Source: Oopsacas minuta | Lineage: Eukaryota; Porifera; Hexactinellida; Lyssacinosida; Leucopsacidae | Direction: 5' to 3' | DNA length: 64,000 nucleotides | NCBI GenBank assembly: GCA_024704765.1 | Contig: JAKMXF010000332.1 | Span: 1,047,080-1,111,079, forward strand | Shown here: positions 35,037-45,044 of the stretch, in pieces | How the letters are laid out: every line of letters begins with the position of its first letter | Position numbering within the stretch: position 1 is the first letter of the stretch | The notes under the pieces: model-generated | What the model was told of the DNA's origin: nothing | The model's input: the letters and a program-made list of their open reading frames with translations, nothing else | The model's database searches: none | Made by a program: the position numbers and the translations under genes

Positions 35037-37150
35037 ATGAATATCAAAGAAGCCTATGTTCTTTTGAAGTCTAGTTCTTCAATCCGAGCTTTTTCTGCAG
35101 AGTTTGTCACTAATTTTCAAGTACCAGATAGTGATTTTCATACCATTTTCAGAAATTTCCATGGACTGAAATCTAACTGAGAAAATTTCTTAAACGAAAT
35201 GATTTAACCACCTGGAAAGTATGCTGTTCTACTCTTATTCAATTGACAGTCCTCCTAAGAGGAGATTTTCTGAAGATACAACAATCTTTGAAGCCGAATA
35301 ATCGAATAACTTCAGAAAATCGATTTCTCAATTAACTAACTAGGGATTGAAAATTCGATTATTCTCTAGTATATCTCATCGAAACCTTAGCTTTACAAGA
35401 AATTGTTGATAGTAAGACAATTGCATCATATGCCTATACTTGGTTTCTAGTTCCCAGCGTAATTTCGCAACGGCTTCCTATTTTAGAGAGATCATTTCAG
35501 AAGGCTCATTTATTTGGGGTACCCAACTTTTGCCTATTGTAAAATCGGTTTTTCTCCTCGACCAACTCCAGATAGGAATGTCAAAATACATCGTTTTAAG
35601 CAAACTGTTAAAATCCGAAAATATCCTCACCACTCCGTATTTTGATGTTTCCCACTACCGTACAGAAATTACAATATCAAATGAATTATAGTTTATAATG
35701 AATCAAAATGAGCATGCTATTGGGGATTCGCATTCCATATTGTAGGATTTTACAACAAACCCTGTCAAGATTACTTACGATACTTCCCAAAATACATGAA
35801 ACTCAATTCCATGAAGCATTAAAATATCAGATTGGTTAGACGATTCTGTTTCTCATCAAGTCAAAACCAACTTCAGGAAATCCCAGTATCAATGCAAAAA
35901 ATTTCCTCTTATCCGCCTTTAAGATTCTCTCTATTCAAGATTGCTCTGACCGTGAAATCTGGGTTATCCCAACTCCTAATTCTTGTTATCAAATTAGACT
36001 ATCGCATTATTGGTTATTAGAGAGCACGAAGAGAACGTGAAACATCCAATGGATTCCTATATCAATCCGGAAACGAAATTGATAGAACAACAAGGATATT
36101 GGTTAAAACAAAGTGGGATATTTAGAATTAAAGTACTCCGCACAATGTTCGATGGGAAAATGTCAGGCATTCTGACAGGTGCAGCAGGTACAAAATGTCA
36201 ACTGTGTACAGCTACCTACGATCAAATACGTGATCTAGAATTGGTTAAATCTGGCTTTCACATCAACCGAACTATTTCAGCTGCCAAAGAGATATTTTCT
36301 CAAGTTAACAAGGAAGAATATTTAATACTTCCACGTTCACAAATATTTGGCTTAACACATGCGCCCATCTCCGATTTAGACGTTGTTTCTGCATCTCTCC
36401 TTCACTCATACACTTGTGTTTTCCGCTCGTTCATGTTACTTGTTTATCATCTGCATTCACGTTCGAAAAATGGTCACCAACGTGTGCTAAAGTGAAAGAT
36501 TCCCCAAAGTTTGTAACAAGTTATTTGAAGGGGATAACTGGTTTGAAAATATATCAACCGTCAAGGCCAGGGGGATCCACTTCCATCAGTAATATCTCGC
36601 GAAGTTGCTTTGAGAACAAAGAAAATTTTGTCTACTGGATTACATATTTAGTCCAATATCAATATCGCCATTCTTGGAAAAGATACCAACCAATCTCTGT
36701 CATTTTGCATATCTTTGGCTGTGGCAGAGAAACAGATACTAAACAACTTACCTTGTTTGCCATGAAACGAATTGTTTATATTAACCAGTCTGTGTTGGTT
36801 AACATTAGTCCATCATTACATAAACTGTTAGCTCATAGCACGAAATGGATTAGAGAATATACCAATAGATGCGGTTGGAAAACTCTATCTAAGAGGGTCT
36901 TGAATCTTGCAATAAGTTCATTTCATGTACTGTGAGGACGTAGCTTGTAAATTGCATTTACTTCCTTTACGAGTGACATAATGGTTCCTCTTCTCCCCCA
37001 AGTGATCCTATACTTAACACATTTCTAAAGGTGGTAAAATGTAAGAAGTGCGGGGAAATGAGCTACAATTGCAAACTAAAATGCAAAACTACTACCACAT
37101 TAGAACAAGATCAATTATTCAACTCCATAGTTATTGAATATTGTTCTTAG
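35037..37150 (+). pseudogene. Second RAG1/Transib-like transposase, degraded
   Basis: This copy matches the gene at 20601-26106 along most of its length: the N-terminus from ATG 35037 (IRAFSAEFVT), DLTTWKVCC near 35200, QLQIGMSKY near 35560, SDWLDDSVSHQ near 35835 (first Asp), IWVIPTPNSC, MFDGKMSGILTGAAGTKCQLC (second Asp and CxxC, about 36145), SLHKLLAHS (H-x4-H, about 36810), LESCNK after a frame change (Glu, about 36900) and SDPILNTF (about 37000). It then continues into CKKCGEMSYNCKLKC before TAG at 37148-37150. Several frame changes and stops separate the pieces. It is clearly older than copy 1 and too different to be a recent duplicate. Confidence 0.82.
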
Positions 37151-40009
37151 GATGTTCTAAAGTTTGTGCTCGTCGGTTGTTTTTGAACTATTACCATTAG
37201 ATAATATTATTGTTAGTCATGGTGATTACGTCATAGATATGATTAGAAGCCGTACATAAATTTGGGATATCCAATTTGTTCGGAGGGGTCTATATGACTT
37301 ATGCAAATAATACATTGTTTATGGCTAGGAACAATGGAAATGCCTGTTTCCACTTGATCAGCCTATTTTCTCCCGCTGTGTAGTCATATACAAAATAAAG
37401 AAATTTCCATTATCTCGAAAAGAATCAATAAAATCAAATGGACTATATTATTTTTGAATAGGACTATTACGGAAATATTGTTAAATAGTTTAGAGCCATC
37501 GCAGTCGTAGTTTCTATTGGTTCAACAAATGAAAACAAGTTGTATTAGCAACACAAGAACGTGTCCACATTCCTTTCATACCAACCTTTTTTGTCAAATT
37601 CACTACTCCCTCTTATCATTATATACACCAATAAAGCGTTGAGGACATTGAACTTGCATCAAAAACAGTTTGAAAAGCCACGATTTTGGTTCTAAAATTA
37701 GGTTTTGCGAAAGCGTATTGTGAGATATCATATTTTTGACTATTGAAATGCATACTTCGATAGCATATCCCTATATGCCATTAATACATACCTAAGCTCT
37801 ATTATATGCATTTCTCGAAATATGTGGTAAAAAAATTTCCTCTGGCCTACTTGTTTTGCAGCCTAGTCGGGAAAATACAGCCGTAGATTGTCGAAGCCAA
37901 GGACGCAGATTCTGAATAATTGGCCTGGGATATGCTACCAGGCTGACAAATACACAGTGTGATTGTATAATTCAAGATCTATGCTTCTGGCTCGAATAAA
38001 TCTACTATATTTGTGGAAGTGAAATTTATCAAACATAATATGTTAATGTGTTCTTGATTTGTTTCGGTACCAACTTCACCTCATTCTTAGTGTCTACTCT
38101 TGCCTCTCTTGAGTCCAGCCAAACTTTCTGAAGGAGGTTGCCAGGGGCCTTTGATAGCCAAAACGGTCTCGAGTTAAGTATTTTTCGGACCCTCGTTATA
38201 TTTCATGACTATATTGGTTCTTACACTTGGATTAACATTACTTATTGCACAAAATTGTCTAGAAAGTCTACCAGTGGGACAGCATAAAAGTAGGGGTTAC
38301 AGGCTTGGACCCAGGAATTTGGGGTTCACAATTTTCACCTTAACGAACGTTTTTACCAGGTATTTCCTCCTAGAACAATTTTTGTTCTCTAAAACTGCAC
38401 ATAATTATCACTATAGTGTTTGTTTAGAAAAATACTATCCGAATCGTATCATTGAATATGTCATTACGCCTCGTAGACATCAAATTTGTTCTAACCATAG
38501 TGTTCACTCTTGTTCTATTGAGAATTGACTGCCATTGAGATTGTCATTCGTGATAAAAATCGTTTATGTGCCATTTATTTGGATGGAGCTAGTGATATGA
38601 TCGGGTACAGAGGTGGCCGAGGAGTAGTTTATCCTTACGGTCAAACCGTCTTTTCAATATATTTGCAGGAAGACTTTGTAAGTAAAAACGGATGGTTAAA
38701 TGTTTCGACATAAATTCAGGGTTGCCTTGGGGATAGAATTTCAAATCCCATACGTATTCCATTCCCACATGATTACTTTTGGAATTCTCAAAACTTAACT
38801 GAGCAGGGCTCAAATTTCACCTGTATGCCAAAGACCAGCCCTTGTGAAATTTGCATGTAACATTTCTGGATAATACACCAGCTAGCCACACTGATCGATC
38901 GTCCACCACACCCCTTTTAACCATTTAGGAATATGTAATCGTCATCGGTAGTTTTTACTGCTTCTTGGTACTATTTCACTCAGAACACATTACTTGAATA
39001 AGAGTATTTGCTAATAGGATAATCAACAGCGAAATGATCCTCTCACTCCTGGATATAAAAGATCAAAAGATTCACTCAATTGTAATTTCAGACAAAGATT
39101 GGTCGCAAAATAGCTGCGTAAATTTCTATTTGCTCACAAATTTAAGATTCCGGGAATTATAAATTTTGTCTTAAAATTGTACAACAACAGGTAGATATAG
39201 ATATCGTTTAATGAATTGAAATATTTGAGTTTATGAGACGAAGTTTCTTACAAATTTGTATATTAAACCAACAACCTTAAGGCATTAATAATAATCAAAT
39301 ATCACATGAAAAACCATCGTTGGCTGAAAGTATTGACTAAGCTCATTATGAAGATATGCGTAGATATTAGAGGAAGTAGCAATACATATTAACTCTAGAT
39401 TCTATGGTTAAAGTATATTTACATTTGAAAATATAAAGGGGAGTGGGGGTTATCAGAAGATTCGCTGCCCCGATCTCCCTTACTTATAGAGGTTTACTTT
39501 ATGTAGGGCTGAAACGAAAATAGAGAATGTTCGAATGTTCTTTCGATATAAAATACACGAATATTGGTTAGATTCAAAATTATCCATTCGAATGTTCTTT
39601 TTAATGAACTACATATGTGTGCATTTATTCATAAGTGGCTATTTAGATAATAATGATAATAGATCATAATAGCTAAATATAATTATCTTAATTTCCATTA
39701 TGATAAACTAAATTATAGACAAAAATGAACGATTATTTGAATATTCGTACGGTCATAAAATTTGAATGTTCTCTTTCATCACGAACCTCAGACTTCACCC
39801 CTAATCGGTTAAATTCAACTTAGTTTAGCTTGAACTTGACCCTTACTGACCACCACTTAATTTATAACTTAATACTGTATTTCGAACTTAATGCGTAACT
39901 TCTCAGTGATTACCACGGCGGCAGTATTAATCTTCAAGATGAAAATACTCCAAGCATATATTTGGTTATCCACTTCCATTTTGCTTAATACTGTTGTTAT
40001 AGTGCCACG
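37151..40009. other. No gene recognised
   Basis: AT-rich intronic sequence. An open frame at 38205-38713 and the phrase CAIYLDG within it are not enough for a call. A short match to the tail of the medium repeat (GCTCAAATTTCACCTGTATGCCA split by changes) occurs near 38807-38832. Confidence 0.45.
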
Positions 40010-40205
40010 TTGAGATGTTCCCTGGACCCGTGGTACTAGGGTGATATGTCCTCCAGACTTGTTGCACTAGGGTGAGCTGTCTGGTGGGACTCCTCACCCT
40101 AGTGCCAGATATCAGCTGAGCTGCTGGCCCTAGGATCAGAGGTCCTAAGGGGGGACCTCACCCTAAAATGGGGACTTCTCACCTGAGTGCCAGAATTTCG
40201 GGAAC
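40010..40205. repeat. GC-rich block with repeated CTAGGGTGA motifs
   Basis: The block contains ACTAGGGTGA at about 40047 and 40067 and the opposite strand form TCACCCTAG at about 40096, with further CTCACCCTA near 40158. It is much richer in G and C than its surroundings and has no open frame of interest. Family unknown. Confidence 0.5.
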
Positions 40206-41090
40206 GCATGCCACTCATGCAGTATAAATGCAATTATTCTACGCCTATGTCCGGTTGGCATCATTTTTCATCAACATACTGTGTATAAATGGAAACTTGC
40301 TCGCGCTTACATATATCCTGGATCTCCTCCATTTGAACATCCCTCTCCAGCACCATTTTTTATCCATTTAGAGTTTTCCAGAGGGTTTGATTTGCTCTGT
40401 CTATGAATTCGCTTGTTTGAAAGAACCGTAATCAAATGGCGCAAAGTTTTGTTTCGTTTTTAACGTTCAGTTTCAACTAGCTGAAAATCAAGGACCACTC
40501 TCGCTTGAGGTACTCTTACAGTCCTTTACATATTGTATGGTATGTTATCCGGGAGCTTTTCTAGAGTTTACATCATCATCAGTCGTTTGCTTTTCTCAAT
40601 GATCGTCTCTTTCGTACTACTAGCCAGCTAGCTAGCTGGTTAGTAGTTCTGGGTGCCTTACAGAAGGATAGAAGCAATGTTTGATTAAATTTAGTTCAAG
40701 TGTAGAGCTTGCGTTTCACTAATTCATAAAACATGAGATGAAGGTTACAGGAATATATTTGTGTATTTTTCAATTTCTATCAAAACGAATTCCCAAAAGA
40801 TACATTTATAATACTGCATAGTTCACGAATTGATCCAGAATCATACCATTCCGGGGCTTGGCCTGCACCGGTATGATTCTCCGATTTGGGGAAGTCCCGA
40901 CGGACCCAACATGGTCGACGCCTATTAGAGTATATGATATATTCTTAGAGTCCAGGACTTGTTTTGTGGCTCTATGCTATTTTTCCAATTTGTTGATGAT
41001 GATGACTTTAATTAATACTCTTTCCATTTTCAAAGATTTTGTCACCAAGCATTTTTTACTTTGTTTATATTCTCTTTTCTCTTGTTTTAG

Positions 41091-41709
41091 TCCCCACCCA
41101 AGAGTCTTTGAAAGATGGTGTTAATATTTCACCTGGCGATTCTGACGCTTATATATTCTTGATGTCGTTCAAACAGTTCATGATGGAACAAGATGACTCA
41201 ATTGATGAAGTCGAATCAGTGAATAAGTACAATCTATATAAGCAAAACATTTCTGCTCAGTTTATCTCATCATATTTTGAGGAACATAAGGCCCAACAAT
41301 GGTTTCAGGAGAAGTATCACCCATTTATTAGTAACCAGATAAGTTCCACGAAGAATGTTACATTATGTCAACGTTTTGTTTCTTTTTGGTTTTTATATGA
41401 AAATTCTTTACTTGATAATATCTCTCTAGATATTGAAAAATTTTCTCGAGTTGAAGGTTTACTAAATTTGTCGGTTTTATTGATGGATTATAATATAATT
41501 AATGATGGATCTCTGAACATTTCTGATGTACACCGAAAATTTTTAGAAAAGTTGAAGGTTCTTGACTCCAATGATACTATAAAACCTGATACAACTACAT
41601 CTACTTTGAATTCGGAAGATGGAGAGCTCAATGAACATTTAGTTACTGAAAAGCAAATTTCTCTCGAAGACTATATGTTGCCTGAAGGTTCTGATCCTAT
41701 TTTCACAAG
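41091..41709 (+). CDS. Ars2: Ars2/Serrate homologue, exon 2 (N-terminal conserved domain)
   Basis: The exon follows the acceptor TCTCTTGTTTTAG and stays open for 619 bases. It encodes MSFKQFMMEQDDSIDE, then SVNKYNLYK and HKAQQWFQEKYHP. These match the first conserved domain of Ars2 (TFKEFLLSLDDSVDE, YNDYK, HKDEEWFRSKYHP in human) in the same order and spacing. The following part with LDNISLDIEKFSRVEGLL corresponds to the human stretch around FDNLLLDIDKADAIVKML. An acidic linker with no long charged repeat ends the exon. The phase is 1 at entry and 2 at the donor ACAAG|GTTTCG. The protein is quite divergent, but the motif series makes the identity clear. Confidence 0.85.
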
Positions 41710-41782
41710 GTTTCGCTTACTCCAATTTTTTTGACTCATGAATGTTTTGTGTTCACTTACATTCTATCATTCATTCTTTCAG

Positions 41783-41794
41783 CCTTCATAATAT
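41783..41794 (+). CDS. Ars2: Ars2 proposed 12-nt microexon 3
   Basis: Base 41783 follows the acceptor TTCATTCTTTCAG. Using the donor at 41795 (GTTGAT) gives a 12-base exon of phase 2 on both sides. Spliced between exons 2 and 4 it yields SLHNI then TVSIGGLP, where Ars2 proteins have LHKTCSLFMRNIAP at the start of the RRM-like domain. Other donors nearby have the wrong phase. This is inference from phase and homology only. Confidence 0.45.
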
Positions 41795-42534
41795 GTTGAT
41801 AGAATCACTTTGGCACTACCATGATTGTGCTAAATTCGTGGATTATGTTAAATATTTTCGAAAAATTGTTCCACTATTTTCCCGAATTCGAGGCAGGCAA
41901 TGTTGATATATGCACCAAGTTTGCCTCCCTAGGGGTGGAGACTGTATTTATGCGAATTTACATAGAGGTAGCAGCAAATTTGCATGATAGACCTCCAGGA
42001 ATGAATAAGATTCCTAAAACCTGGCGCCAATGAGTACAGATTATATCATATTGAGCCGCGCAGCGAACACAACCACTATAATACTTAGAGCATATGCGTC
42101 GAGAACCACCCTAGCAGCGTATATGTTCTAGCGGTCCAGTGGACTACCCGGAGTTTACACTGACTTAGCATATAACCCATAAGATGGATATTTTTCTTTT
42201 ATTATATCTGACCAAACCTACTAAAGACAAGTCCTGATCATTACTTTTGACCAGGGATAAAATAAAGTGGCTATTTTATGTTGGTAAATTCTTTAATCAC
42301 CATTATTTTTTAATTGGTAAATTTTCACCCGAATAAATGTTTTATTAATATGTAAGAATTCGCAGAAGCCACATTTGTCAAACTTAGTGAAATGACGTCA
42401 TTTGTTTGCGCAATTGGCAAGTATTTATTCACAAATGGCACTCTGTTTAACGTAAATTAATAATCTATTTTCAAATTGTTGAAATACCAAATAATCCAAG
42501 AGCGTTTCTGTACATAATATAAAAATATTGTCAT
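41795..42534. other. Start of Ars2 intron 3; no gene recognised
   Basis: A short open stretch continues past the proposed microexon (SLWHYHDCAKFVDYVKYF) and then meets a stop; it has no Ars2 counterpart. The rest is AT-rich. Confidence 0.4.
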
Positions 42535-42670
42535 GATAAAGTTCCAGCCTTTCTGAGTTATCGGACAGACCATGGATTGTATGTATTTGTTGATATCCTC
42601 TTATAGCTCGATAATCGGAGAAATTATGGTCAAATCAGGATATCCATTTTATTGTTTACACCCAACTTCC

Positions 42671-42808
42671 CATACCCTTGTGATACATTTTGATATGCTA
42701 TCTCTGAACAATATGACATGATTGTGAATATGTCCGTATGATCATTTTTTGAGATTTCCGGAATAATCTTGATAAATACCATATCTAATTGTACCACAAG
42801 GGTATGGA
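42671..42808. repeat. Small hairpin repeat with CCATACCCTTGTG arms
   Basis: CCATACCCTTGTGATAC at about 42672 pairs with GTACCACAAGGGTATGG at about 42791. A similar small inverted pair, CATACCTTGATAAT and ATTACCAAGGTATG, occurs at about 15651-15770 with similar spacing. They may be copies of one short hairpin family. Confidence 0.5.
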
Positions 42809-42822
42809 AAGTTTGGAGTATG

Positions 42823-44141
42823 CATGGTGTCTCAAAATTCTTGTCATCCTCAATGAAATTTTGTTTTAGAACTTAGATTCTTCAATGCCCATATCCTACT
42901 ATTCATATTACGAATAGGCACTATACTATTAAACCTATCATTCAATGGAAATTTAAATAGATTTGTCCTTGCCATTGAAATCAATTGAAAAATATATTTC
43001 TCTGTCTAACATCAGAATGGATGTCAAAAATACGAAATCAGATGTAGGAAACTGAGCAGTAGCTATGTTGGAAGCTTGCAAAACGAAAGTTTATGTTACT
43101 AAGGAGTTTGAGGAATCTATCCGAACAGTAAACACTTAGTGACAATAGGAGAAAAGAGATGAAAGCCTTGAACATCGACAGGGTACTGGTCGTCCCTAAA
43201 CACTTTCTAGAGTATCGAAGATCTCAATCTCAAAATCTTTGGGAAAACGACGCCAGCCAACACGATTTGGCCATGAAAATTACAGCAATAAGTAATCCTG
43301 TCTCTAAAGACACAATTCACCTGCATTTAACCAGTGTTGTCAAAGCCAAGTCGTATATAATAGCAGAACACCCCAATTTGTCTGAAGTTCAGAAGGCGAA
43401 TAGAAAAATTTCTGCTAAGATAAGAATAATTGGTCAGTCGAAGACTTGAAAAACCTTTAGTCAGACGAATCCCCATTTCAACTTTTACAATCAAGTAATC
43501 ATCAGAATGATCGTATTTGGGCGAAAAACAATGTGAATGTTTCATGTCAAAAACGGTCAAATTTCCTCCTTGATGCTATGTGGGATGATAGACTCCTTAG
43601 CCCTCTCTGATTTACATTTTTGCCTCCTTAGCAGACAATTAATGCAGGATACTGTGTGAAAGAAATTCTCACAAAGGTTTGCCTACCTTCGCTCAAAGGG
43701 AGATCTTCGATAGATACCATTTTGGAGAGGAAATTTGCCTAACATGTCTAAATCTGTTTTCATGCAGGATGTTGCCCCTGCTCATACTGCCATTAGGAGA
43801 CAAAAATGGTGCCGTCAGAGCCTCATTTCATTCTGGGAAAAAAGGAATGTCCAGGAATCTCTCCTAACCTTAACCCAATCCAAAATCTCTAGTCGATCTT
43901 GAAATCTAAGCTTGAAGAGAAGGAAGTTGCTATAATCTCGAGGCGCTAAAATTTCTATTGAATTTAGTCTGTTCAGAGATACAGCCAAATAGTTTGGAAA
44001 GATTAGTGGGTGGGATGTCTAGTCAATTTCAGTTATGTATACAGATGGGATGAGATTATATAGGCAAATTTTAGGTCTATTAATGCATTAGTTATATTTC
44101 TATAACATATAGTCAGGGGACAATAATTTTGAGACACCCTG
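42823..44141 (+). mobile_element. Degraded Tc1-type transposon and transposase
   Basis: The left end reads CATGGTGTCTCAAAATTCTT and the right end reverse-complemented reads CAGGGTGTCTCAAAATTATT; TA follows at 44142-44143. The internal gene (about 43100-44030, +) is broken. HPNLSEVQKANRK marks the end of the DNA-binding region, SDESPFQLL (about 43457) the first Asp, NDRIWAKNN a common Tc1 motif, and FMQDVAPAHTAI (about 43760) the second Asp. The third region is shifted and only partly recognisable. Stops and frame changes are numerous. Copies of this kind are dead but could be mobilised in trans if the ends are intact. Confidence 0.85.
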
Positions 44142-44639
44142 TACTTTAAAATGGCTATCCTGATTTGTCAATAATTTCTACCGTTATCGAGTTATAAGTG
44201 GATATTGACAAAACATGTGACATCCATGGTCTATGCGATAACTCAGAAACATTGGAACATTATCACCACAATTCCCTAATCGTTAGTAGGCTATGATCTG
44301 ACATTAATCTCAAGGCAAGAGCCTGTTGAGTTTCGTAAATTTGAAGAGTGGATTCAACCTTCTAATCCAATCCCCAAATGGCTGAATTTATCACCCACAC
44401 AAAACTTTCCCTTAAAAATGGCATTTTTCGCTGTTTTAGCGAGGAATTGAGCACATTTTGGAATTTTTGTAATGAAAAATTATAAACATTCGACCTCACT
44501 CCTTCCTAACTTTTGTTTTTATCTCTTCACAGAGCCGCCAGGTTTATTGACCTATCAGGGCGAATGAAGATCGTCTGAACTAACTAATGCAGCTACTTCA
44601 TTGTAGCTCAAAGGATTGAAGGAGTTACTCACATTTGTA

Positions 44640-45044
44640 TAATATTTTTATTTCATGAATATTTTGGTTTCCATCGCACTGAAATCTTTCTATATTCGAG
44701 ATAATTGTGTAGAATTGTATGAACACTTCTTGATGAGATGTCTAGGATTAGGGCAATCTCTTCAACGCTCAAATTGGGGTCAATATCCAATAGTTCAGAA
44801 TTTGAGAGCCAATTTCTGGGGTGGTAGCGGAAATTGGTCTTCCGGTCCGAGGGGCATATTCAATGCTGTCCCTACCAGCGCTTAATTTATGTGCCCATTC
44901 CTTTATAGTAATATTTGCTAGAGCTTTTCCATGATAAACGATGACAGGATCCTCATGTATCTGGAGTGGTTTGTCAACGAGTACGGTGCGAATCTTTATT
45001 TAAGCTCGTTGTTCGGTTTTGCTTGATATGTGTTTTGAAGCCAT
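44640..45044 (-). pseudogene. Mariner-like N-terminal fragment
   Basis: From ATG at 45044 on the minus strand the frame reads through IKEWAHKLSAGRDSIEYAPRTGRPISATT, here quoted only by its parts: IKEWAHKLSAGRDS and RTGRPISATT. After a frame change it continues as DPNLSVEEIALILDISS and HNYLEYRKISVRW. This is the helix-turn-helix region of a mariner-type transposase, with the usual GRP hinge. An in-frame TAA follows the first ten codons. No catalytic domain follows, so this is a truncated remnant. Confidence 0.7.

Larger units (their letters stand above)
14116..41090 (+). other. Ars2 intron 1, 26,975 bp, transposon-filled
   Basis: This interval lies between a GC donor (GCAAGT) and a strong acceptor (CTTTTCTCTTGTTTTAG). 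It contains the mariner, MITE, RAG1/Transib-like, P-like and long-TIR elements listed separately. From 14116 to about 15140 I see only AT-rich unassigned sequence. It is an inferred intron; a transcript read would confirm it. Confidence 0.6.
42535..44275. mobile_element. Foldback element carrying a nested Tc1
   Basis: Sequence at 42535-42660 (with CTTTCTGAGTTATCG, AGACCATGGAT and AATCAGGATA) is repeated in reverse orientation at 44153-44275. The arms are about 125 bp and roughly 80% identical by eye. The Tc1 element at 42823-44141 lies between them, only 11 bp from the right arm. Without Tc1 the foldback would be about 420 bp. The most economical reading is a MITE-like foldback hit by Tc1. 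Confidence 0.65.

Noticed and set aside
38525-38713. Open frame with CAIYLDG, similar to AIYFDG of the 720-aa protein
   Set aside because: The agreement is six or seven residues and could be chance; no neighbouring motif supports it.
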